12,495 nt of DNA from Candidatus Poseidoniales archaeon (GTDB taxonomy: Archaea > Thermoplasmatota > Poseidoniia > Poseidoniales > Poseidoniaceae), in assembly GCA_009887135.1 (NCBI GenBank), contig QXYA01000156.1, forward strand, positions 1-12,495, given 5' to 3'. Position 1 is the stretch's first letter. Each line of letters starts with the position of its first letter. The translations under genes and the position numbers were made by a program. The notes under the pieces were generated by a model. It worked only from the letters and a program-made list of their open reading frames with translations, searched no databases and was not told where the DNA came from. Positions 7,350 through 12,495 of the stretch are shown here, one piece after another.

Positions 7350-8165
7350 TCATCCTAAAATTGTCGTCCCTTTCCATGGCTGATTACGAACCAAATTAAG
7401 AATACGCTCAGGATATTCACCATTGATCAAATGAACACTTATTCCGTTTTTTGCAACTAAATGGCCTCGTTGAATTTTCAAACCAATACCACCGGTGACA
7501 TCGATATCGGTTTGGTGGAGTCCTTCATAGGATACATCCGGCGACCAGTATTCAATCAAATCATCATCCGTAGCGAGGTGTGGAGGGACTTTGAGCAGAC
7601 CATCGACTCCGCCCATGGCAAAGACAAGGGATTCTACATCAGGTAATTCTATTGAAAGCCTTGCTACGAGATCATCGCCTGAGAGAATACCAAATTTAGA
7701 TTCACCATCCACATCGACAACGTCTCCAAATGTGACATTGACAGTTCTAACATCATCTGATTTGAAGCGAACAAGATCCCCATCAAATTGGGGCCCCAAA
7801 TTCGATGCCCATTCATGAGGGGGATGGGATAGAGCATTGAGACCAGCTTGTTTTAGTTCTGAAAGAACAATGGCATTAAGCGTCAACATATCCTTTCGAA
7901 CATCATCAACTGCTTCTCGTTGTGAAGAGCAAGTGTCATCGATGAGTTCAAAGTCTGGAAGATAACCTTCATTTAACCTCCAGCGCTTGGCTTTTAGATG
8001 ACCAAACGAACCTGCTCCATGGACAATAATTACCTGTATACCTTCCTCAGTGATTTCTTTAATGATAGAGCAAAGTTTTCGGATAATCTGGAGATGAGCA
8101 ACGGACTGTTCGTCTTTCTTGGTGATGAGAGCACCACCAAATTTGACCACAATTCGCCTCCCCAT
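7350..8165 (-). CDS. Isopentenyl phosphate kinase (IPK)
   Basis: This 271-residue amino-acid-kinase-fold enzyme phosphorylates isopentenyl phosphate to isopentenyl diphosphate with ATP, the late step of the archaeal mevalonate routes. It shows the N-terminal VVKFGGALITKK (6-17), VIIVHGAGSFGH (45-56) with the histidine H56 that distinguishes IPKs from other members of the fold, FGILSGDDL (158-166), FAMGGVDGLL (182-191), and DVTGGI (222-227) near the nucleotide site. The start at ATG 8165 is chosen because it places the first strand right at the N terminus. In-frame ATG 8180 and GTG 8189 would add 5 or 8 residues, and none has a clear Shine-Dalgarno, so the transcript may be leaderless. It is followed by a membrane protein and IDI-GGPPS, the next enzyme of the pathway. 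Distinguishing IPK from fosfomycin-kinase-like relatives rests on H56 and context. Confidence 0.92.
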   Translation of the reverse strand: MGRRIVVKFGGALITKKDEQSVAHLQIIRKLCSIIKEITEEGIQVIIVHGAGSFGHLKAKRWRLNEGYLPDFELIDDTCSSQREAVDDVRKDMLTLNAIVLSELKQAGLNALSHPPHEWASNLGPQFDGDLVRFKSDDVRTVNVTFGDVVDVDGESKFGILSGDDLVARLSIELPDVESLVFAMGGVDGLLKVPPHLATDDDLIEYWSPDVSYEGLHQTDIDVTGGIGLKIQRGHLVAKNGISVHLINGEYPERILNLVRNQPWKGTTILG

Positions 8166-8213
8166 GAATATTGCAGGCATCAATACCACATGAGGATGCC
8201 TACAAAAACACAG

Positions 8214-8223
8214 GATTCAATAG
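8214..8223 (+). promoter_or_regulatory. Weak TATA-like element in the IPK / zinc-ribbon divergent gap
   Basis: GATTCAATAG is centred about 26 bases upstream of the zinc-ribbon gene ATG (8245), which has no Shine-Dalgarno. This spacing fits a leaderless archaeal transcript. The 79-base gap must also hold the minus-strand promoter for the IPK operon, which I could not place. The base pattern is a poor match to a strong TATA box. Confidence 0.25.
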
Positions 8224-8244
8224 GCTGCTCTCGTTGAGTCGGCC

Positions 8245-8586
8245 ATGAGCGATGATGAGCCAAAACTCGATGCCTTCCTTCGACATCTACAAGCCGAAGT
8301 GGATACTGCATCAGAAATCGCAGACAATAAAGAGCGTGATGAACGTCTTTTCCAACTGGAAGTAGCTATCCAAGAAGCGATTATATTCGCCAATAGATAT
8401 CGAGAATTACAAAGTCAAGGAGTCAATCCAATGATGCTTGTTGACCCCAAAATTCAGGCAGACCATCCTGCACCACCTGCGACCAAGAGTCAATCGATTC
8501 TACTTGGAGCACACGTGTGTGAGAGTTGTGGAAAACTACTCGAAAGTGATCTTGACTTCTGCCCATCATGTGGTGCAAAGAAGTAA
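8245..8586 (+). CDS. Small helical protein with C-terminal zinc ribbon
   Basis: This 113-residue protein is of unknown function. Residues 1-58 are charged and predicted helical, probably forming a helical hairpin or coiled coil (LFQLEVAIQEAIIFANRY). Residues 59-88 form a Pro-rich linker. The C terminus is a treble-clef or rubredoxin-like zinc ribbon with C92, C95, C106 and C109 (CESCG, then ten residues to CPSCG). Ribbons of this type are common in archaeal regulatory and adaptor proteins. It is transcribed alone, divergently from IPK, and its TAA stop is immediately followed by the stop of the convergent kptA gene. The start at 8245 is the only early ATG; there is no clear ribosome site. Confidence 0.8.
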   Translation: MSDDEPKLDAFLRHLQAEVDTASEIADNKERDERLFQLEVAIQEAIIFANRYRELQSQGVNPMMLVDPKIQADHPAPPATKSQSILLGAHVCESCGKLLESDLDFCPSCGAKK

Positions 8587-9276
8587 TCACTCTTCTTCTT
8601 CTTGTTCCCAACGAGATACAGTTTCAACGATCATTGGATCGTCTTCGCCTACTTTGTACAAATATTCTGGAGGGACTTCATCAGTCAGATAGACTGTCGT
8701 TCCAGCACGGTAAATGGTGTGGCCATCAGCAACAGCACGAACTGTGTCAACTTCGATGATTGTAGGACGGCTGATTCTGACGTGTCCTGCTTCCATAGCG
8801 TTGATGATCGTTTTCGACAAGTGGATGTGGTTTCGGTTACCTGATGTGATACCCAATTGTACAATAGCTTCTGCTTCAGTTGGTTCACACGGCCAGTATA
8901 GGGCCTCTGGAATATCATCTGTTGGCAGATCAAGTTCAATTTCAATTGAATGACCATAGGTCGCTCGAATCATTTCACCTTCGACTTGATAACGTCCTTT
9001 TTCATCTGCATTAGCGATGGCTTCGAAGTGCCATCCACGGAGCCAGTGATAATGGCGGCGTTGTCCTGAAATAGAATCTGCTAGTTCACGTGTACTTACC
9101 CATCCATTGATGTCCATTTCAACATTGAATTTCTCTGGAGCATGTCTCAATACGAGCGCAAGCATACGACCGAGGCTTCCTGATTCTCGATCACTCATGA
9201 TGAATTTTCCTTCTTCGTTACATACGGGACAGTTTGTACCACTAAAGTGTCCGTGCTTCTTACATTGGCGCAGCAT
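8587..9276 (-). CDS. kptA: RNA 2'-phosphotransferase (Tpt1/KptA family)
   Basis: This 229-residue enzyme family removes an internal RNA 2'-phosphate using NAD+, giving ADP-ribose 1'',2''-cyclic phosphate and nicotinamide. An archaeal-style N-terminal zinc finger (C5, H8, C16, C19) precedes the catalytic part. Visible catalytic blocks are LGRMLALVLRH (35-45), DINGWVSTREL (55-65), GRYQVEGEMIRATYGHS (94-110) and IHLSKT (151-156), then HTIYRAGTTVYLTDEVPPEYL (186-206). The Arg/His set expected for catalysis (R44-H45, R104, H109) is present. The C terminus ends in a run of glutamates. Archaea ligate tRNA halves without leaving a 2'-phosphate, so the natural substrate is unknown; RNA end modification or ADP-ribosylation chemistry is possible. 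It is divergent from the thiolase across an 84-base gap. Confidence 0.94.
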   Translation of the reverse strand: MLRQCKKHGHFSGTNCPVCNEEGKFIMSDRESGSLGRMLALVLRHAPEKFNVEMDINGWVSTRELADSISGQRRHYHWLRGWHFEAIANADEKGRYQVEGEMIRATYGHSIEIELDLPTDDIPEALYWPCEPTEAEAIVQLGITSGNRNHIHLSKTIINAMEAGHVRISRPTIIEVDTVRAVADGHTIYRAGTTVYLTDEVPPEYLYKVGEDDPMIVETVSRWEQEEEE

Positions 9277-9316
9277 AGTTACGGCCTATCGCCTTTCATT
9301 CATGAACCCTGCGGGT

Positions 9317-9348
9317 GATTGAACCGACTCAATCAAATGCTAGTTTGA
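9317..9348. promoter_or_regulatory. Adjacent short inverted repeats in the kptA / thiolase divergent gap
   Basis: GATTGA, six bases, TCAATC (9317-9334) is followed, overlapping by two bases, by TCAAA, six bases, TTTGA (9333-9348). Both have the same six-base spacing, and TTGAAC occurs twice, 26 bases apart. They lie 13-44 bases upstream of the thiolase ATG, where an archaeal TATA box or operator would sit. No standard TATA box is evident. They could be an operator, or chance in AT-rich sequence. Confidence 0.3.
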
Positions 9349-9360
9349 ACTCGCAACGTC

Positions 9361-10530
9361 ATGGTCGATGTTGCAATGGTCGGTGCTGGTCAAACAAAAT
9401 TTGGCAACCATCCATTAGGCCTCAAAGGCATGTGGTCAGAGGCTATCGAGAAGGCTTTTTCCAGTGTTGATAACGATTGTTTACCGAGTATGGTGGATGA
9501 AGCGTTCATCGGTAGCATTGCTTTTGGCGGATCACAATTAGGAAATACAGCAGCACTCTTAACCGAACATTCTGGAATGGACGGAGTAAGTGTACGACGC
9601 GTCGAGAATGCATGTGCTTCTTCTGGTTTCGCCCTTCGAGATGCCTGGATGACAATCAAAAGCGGACAGGCAGATATCGTCGTTGCTGGTGGAATTGAAA
9701 AAATGAATGATTTATCTGCCGAAAGGAAGCGATACTGGCTTGGAGTTTCTGGAGACACGGAATGGGAACGTTTGGCAGGCCTTACCTTCCCTGGCACCTA
9801 TGCGTTAACTGCTCGACGTTACTTTCACGAGTTTGAATCAACCCATGATGACCTTGTCCATGTATCTGTGAAGAACCATATGCATGGCTTTGACAATGAA
9901 GTAGCTCATTTACGCAAAGATGTCTCGTTTGAGAAAGCAAGTTCTGGAGCGATGGTTGCCGATCCGCTCACTCTTTACGACTGTTGCCCAACATCAGATG
10001 GTGCTTCCGCAGTTATCCTCGTAGCAGACCATCTCGCTCATCAGTTTACTGACACGCCAATTTGGGTCAAAGGGTCTGGAGCAGGTTCAGATAAATTAGC
10101 CCTGCATGACAGGCCGAGTTTAACACAACTACGAGCAACTCAATTGGCATCTCAAAAAGCATACTCAATCGCCAATATTCAGCCGGACCAAATCGACTTG
10201 GCTGAAGTCCATGACTGTTTCACAATTGCAGAAGTTCTCGCCACAGAAGATCTTGGGTTTACAGGACGTGGTGAGGGAGGACGCTTTGCACGTGATGGAC
10301 AAGGTCGTCGGAATGAAGGTGAAGTTACTATTAATCCAAGTGGAGGACTAAAGTCAAAAGGCCACCCACTTGGTGCAACAGGAACTGGACAAGCGGTCGA
10401 AGTCTTCAAACAATTACGCCATCAAGTAGAGTCACCACGACAAGTACGGGATGCAGAAGTTGGATTGACACATAATGTAGGAGGCTCAGGAGCAACCTGT
10501 GCTGTCCATATCTTTGGGAGAGAGAGATAA
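9361..10530 (+). CDS. Thiolase, SCP2-like archaeal type (probable acetyl-CoA C-acetyltransferase)
   Basis: This 389-residue thiolase has all catalytic parts: nucleophile C85 in VENACASSG, AEVHDCF (281-287) with H284, the SKGHPLGATG block (332-341) with H335, and GGSGATC with C380. NPSGGL (325-330) is also typical. The sequence is of the SCP2/non-specific lipid-transfer thiolase branch used by archaea to make acetoacetyl-CoA, the first step of the mevalonate pathway. In many archaea the gene sits beside HMG-CoA synthase and a DUF35 zinc-ribbon OB-fold protein, and these three form a complex that passes acetoacetyl-CoA on. Here the next gene, overlapping by one base, is a DUF35-like protein, but no HMG-CoA synthase is adjacent. 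A fatty-acid-degradation thiolase is the alternative role. The start ATG 9361 matches the usual VAMVGAGQTKFG opening and has no clear Shine-Dalgarno. Confidence 0.92.
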   Translation: MVDVAMVGAGQTKFGNHPLGLKGMWSEAIEKAFSSVDNDCLPSMVDEAFIGSIAFGGSQLGNTAALLTEHSGMDGVSVRRVENACASSGFALRDAWMTIKSGQADIVVAGGIEKMNDLSAERKRYWLGVSGDTEWERLAGLTFPGTYALTARRYFHEFESTHDDLVHVSVKNHMHGFDNEVAHLRKDVSFEKASSGAMVADPLTLYDCCPTSDGASAVILVADHLAHQFTDTPIWVKGSGAGSDKLALHDRPSLTQLRATQLASQKAYSIANIQPDQIDLAEVHDCFTIAEVLATEDLGFTGRGEGGRFARDGQGRRNEGEVTINPSGGLKSKGHPLGATGTGQAVEVFKQLRHQVESPRQVRDAEVGLTHNVGGSGATCAVHIFGRER

Positions 10531-11330
10531 TGCCTATCTCAAAATATTCTGTTGACAACGTAGTCTTTGCAACCAGTGTCTATGGTGAACGATGGGCGGG
10601 TCCCGATGGAGATCGTCTCACAATTGCTTTGCAACTCCTCCAGTCAGAGACTGCATCCACGATTCAAATCGATTCCTTTGTAGAATCACTTGAATATACA
10701 CCGAGCACTCCCGTCTCTTCAATTATCGAATCGACAACAGATTGGAAAGTAGAATCCGATGGACAATATCATTTGATTGCATCCAATTCATCATTTATTG
10801 TAGCCCTAACAAAAGATGAACATCTTTCTCAATGGCCAGACTTATCTCTTGGAAAAGTGATTGATGAAGATCGTGAAACCTCCATCCATAGAGCCTGGAA
10901 AAAAGAAGTCTCTGGCGTAAGTCAAGGAGCCTACGTATCCCAATCCCAACATATGCTTGCCATGCCATCACGCCTTGGTTTACATGCTCAAGAAGATGCC
11001 TCAACCATCGTCTGGCCGCCTCGACAACTCAATGCAGAAGGAGAACGAATCGCTCCAGCATCAAACAAACTTGACAATCGTGCATTCATCCTAACGTGGA
11101 CACGACTAAGTGCAGCGGGAGCCCCTTCTGAATTCTCATTGAGAGCTCCATTACTCGGTGGAGTTTCGACGGTTCTTGTTGAATTTGCATCTGGTCCAAA
11201 AGGTGTATTTATGCTTGCAGATGATGAAGATGGACAAGCATCGATTGGTCAAGAAGTCTCATTCGAGGTGCGACGCTTGTATGGTCAAGATGAACTGATC
11301 CACTATGGACTCAAAGCACTTCTGATTTAA
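10530..11330 (+). CDS. DUF35-type OB-fold protein with cysteine-free zinc-ribbon remnant; thiolase partner
   Basis: The C-terminal part of this 266-residue protein (about 150-266) follows the DUF35 plan. A former rubredoxin-like knuckle ASTIVWPPRQ (157-166) aligns with the usual CGxxxFPPR, but all four metal ligands are replaced (about Q154, A157, N168, G171); the whole protein has no cysteine. An OB-fold follows, with STVLVEFASGPKGVFML (213-229), SIGQEVSFEVRRLY (238-251) and HYGLKALLI (258-266). Residues 1-145 are not confidently recognised. VYGERWAGPDGDRLTIALQL and the SSFIVALTKDEHL stretch vaguely recall a shortened ketoacyl-synthase/HMG-CoA-synthase half. The start ATG overlaps the thiolase stop by one base (TAATG), with GGGAGAGAG just upstream, so the two are coupled. 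It is probably the scaffold partner of the thiolase, as DUF35 proteins bridge thiolase and HMG-CoA synthase. Confidence 0.75.
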   Translation: MPISKYSVDNVVFATSVYGERWAGPDGDRLTIALQLLQSETASTIQIDSFVESLEYTPSTPVSSIIESTTDWKVESDGQYHLIASNSSFIVALTKDEHLSQWPDLSLGKVIDEDRETSIHRAWKKEVSGVSQGAYVSQSQHMLAMPSRLGLHAQEDASTIVWPPRQLNAEGERIAPASNKLDNRAFILTWTRLSAAGAPSEFSLRAPLLGGVSTVLVEFASGPKGVFMLADDEDGQASIGQEVSFEVRRLYGQDELIHYGLKALLI

Positions 11331-11353
11331 TTTCTAACCTCTCGATAGAAGCC

Positions 11354-11364
11354 TTCATAGAAAG
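11354..11364 (+). promoter_or_regulatory. Possible TATA-like element before the double zinc-ribbon gene
   Basis: TTCATAGAAAG lies about 20-29 bases upstream of the ATG at 11383, at leaderless-promoter spacing, within a 52-base gap that begins with a short T-rich stretch (TTTAATTTCT, 11327-11336). The T-rich piece could end the thiolase/DUF35 transcript. Both calls are weak. Confidence 0.25.
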
Positions 11365-11382
11365 ATTCGCTAGTGGCGATGC

Positions 11383-12399
11383 ATGGCTGGCTTTGGTGGC
11401 ATCCGTAAAGGTCGAAATGATGCGATAGAGAACATCTCTGTACAAGACGAAGGTGATTGTGCACGTTGTGGTGGAGAAAGCCAACCCTCTACGATGGATG
11501 GATATCTCACCTGTAGTCGTTGTTCTTACGAATGGAAAGACCCGAACCATGTATCCAACAAGGTGAGAGGGCCACCGCCAAATCATCGAAGAGATAACGA
11601 ATTGATTCAAGAATTCAAGAATGAAATGGAACGAGGCGACCTCAAAGGCGTTCTCGGAGTCGATTCCAACCTCTCAGAAGCACAAGAACAGTCTCTGCAA
11701 CGATTAGAAGATAAGTGGATGACAGGTATGCAAGGGCACTACAATGCCGCTTCGGAAGATAGAAAACCACTTATGATCAGTTTTGACGATGAAGATAACA
11801 TTGTTTCCACAGAAGTAGCAGCGTTAACCATCGTATCAAATGGATTTGATGGTGGTGAAGAAATACGACTCGAATACCCAGGTAAAGGAACAGAATTTTA
11901 CGCATACAATGAAAAAAGTCCTACAGGTTGGAAGCGAGGCGATTCGAGCGAATCGACAGCCCGTTCAATCTGTAGCGTTATTAATCGCTCATCTGGACTC
12001 GTTTATGCAAACTTGAATGGAAATCGAATCTCCTTTGAATTACGCGGTGAAGACTTGAAACCCGAATCCTTAGTCTTGTTTGTCGATGACCCAGGTGGCC
12101 AAGATATCGTGGCTGAGAAGGGTGGGGTCATACTCGACTTCAGAGACGTGACTGTATGGGATGATTATCGCAACGTCGTCGCTCTGGTTTTGGAGGATGG
12201 AATCATTTCACCAAGTGAAGATCAGATGCTTTGGGTTATGCGCCAGAACCTTGGAATCGAAGAGGAACAACATGTTGCTCTTGTTTTGGAAATCTTTGGG
12301 GATAACGCATTGAAAGAATGTACAAATTGCAATGAGATGGGTCAACTGTATCCAGAGTACTCAGCATGGTACTGCCAGGCCTGCGAAAGTTGGCTATGA
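11383..12399 (+). CDS. Unrecognised protein with N- and C-terminal zinc ribbons and a TerB-like segment
   Basis: The function of this 338-residue soluble protein is unknown. Residues 24-50 form a zinc ribbon (C26, C29, C44, C47) resembling those of transcription factors, followed by a charged region with helical character (about 68-120). Residues about 125-255 look mostly beta and contain acidic stretches. Residues about 262-308 (VVALVLEDGIISPSEDQMLW and onward) recall TerB-like or EF-hand-like helical units, with the DG-I-S-P-E pattern. The protein ends with a second ribbon (C313, C316, C331, C334) only four residues from the C terminus. There is no signal peptide or membrane helix. It follows the DUF35 gene by 52 bases on the same strand and may have its own promoter. 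The TerB comparison is by eye and tentative. Confidence 0.8.
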   Translation: MAGFGGIRKGRNDAIENISVQDEGDCARCGGESQPSTMDGYLTCSRCSYEWKDPNHVSNKVRGPPPNHRRDNELIQEFKNEMERGDLKGVLGVDSNLSEAQEQSLQRLEDKWMTGMQGHYNAASEDRKPLMISFDDEDNIVSTEVAALTIVSNGFDGGEEIRLEYPGKGTEFYAYNEKSPTGWKRGDSSESTARSICSVINRSSGLVYANLNGNRISFELRGEDLKPESLVLFVDDPGGQDIVAEKGGVILDFRDVTVWDDYRNVVALVLEDGIISPSEDQMLWVMRQNLGIEEEQHVALVLEIFGDNALKECTNCNEMGQLYPEYSAWYCQACESWL

Positions 12400-12410
12400 T
12401 ATCTTTTCTA

Positions 12411-12422
12411 TAGAATATAAAG
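12411..12422 (+). promoter_or_regulatory. TATA-like element near right edge
   Basis: TAGAATATAAAG, directly preceded by and overlapping the palindrome TTCTATAGAA (12406-12415), is the best TATA-like match in the terminal 96 bases. It would place a transcription start near 12440-12448. An ATG at 12484 stays open for four codons to the edge and could begin the next gene; the ATG at 12464 meets a stop after nine codons. Too little sequence remains to call a gene. Confidence 0.3.
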
Positions 12423-12495
12423 TCCGCCTAATTCTGCTCTATTTTAAGGGAGTTGAGAGAGGGATGCTTCATAAAGTGGGTGGATGTCCGTAAAA

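Noticed and set aside
12422..12485. Acceptor-stem-like pairing of GTCCGCC with GGTGGAT near the right edge, suggesting a tRNA
   Set aside because: The span is only 64 bases, no T-arm TTCRA block or anticodon arm can be placed, and two of seven pairs are G-U.
1..12495. CRISPR arrays, insertion sequences, integrases or defence systems
   Set aside because: No regularly spaced repeats, terminal inverted repeats, transposase or nuclease-like proteins were seen; all genes look like chromosomal housekeeping or metabolic genes.

Overview
The window is archaeal. It has an archaeal-type S12-S7-EF-2 cluster, an EF-2 with a diphthamide motif, isopentenyl phosphate kinase, an archaeal zinc-finger KptA, an SCP2-type thiolase paired with a DUF35 protein, TATA-like elements and GAGGTG Shine-Dalgarno sequences. 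The moderate GC, very tight packing and protein flavour suggest a planktonic euryarchaeon of the Thermoplasmatota, such as Marine Group II (Poseidoniales). That placement is inferred from memory of such proteins, not computed. No mobile element, CRISPR array, tRNA or rRNA was found, and all gaps between genes are shorter than about 130 bases.

Layout. Block 1 (1-1343, minus) holds a small two-helix membrane protein followed by a UbiD-family decarboxylase that runs off the left edge. Block 2 (1472-5291, plus) holds ribosomal proteins S12 and S7, elongation factor 2 and a MOSC-domain protein. Block 3 (5275-8165, minus, converging on block 2 with a 17-base overlap) reads isopentenyl phosphate kinase, then a small membrane protein, then a natural fusion of type I IPP isomerase to geranylgeranyl-diphosphate synthase. 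Block 4 has a small helical zinc-ribbon protein (8245-8586, plus) that abuts, with no spacer, the convergent kptA (8587-9276, minus). Block 5 (9361-12399, plus) holds an SCP2-type thiolase, a DUF35-type OB-fold protein whose zinc ribbon has lost its cysteines, and an unrecognised 338-residue protein with a zinc ribbon at each end. A promoter-like AT-rich stretch sits at the right edge.

How the genes fit together. Apart from translation, the theme is isoprenoid and membrane-lipid supply. Thiolase plus DUF35 could act at the acetoacetyl-CoA / HMG-CoA entry of the mevalonate pathway. A UbiD-family enzyme is the known type of decarboxylase that makes isopentenyl phosphate in the archaeal mevalonate pathway. 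IPK phosphorylates isopentenyl phosphate to IPP. The IDI-GGPPS fusion isomerises IPP to DMAPP and condenses them to the C20 precursor of archaeal lipids. The IPK and IDI-GGPPS assignments are firm; the UbiD and thiolase/DUF35 pathway roles are inference from family and context.

The observations most worth following are the two-step fusion enzyme, the cysteine-free DUF35 protein with a possibly collapsed thiolase-like N-terminal part, the small membrane protein wedged between two consecutive isoprenoid enzymes, and the double zinc-ribbon protein with a TerB-like segment.
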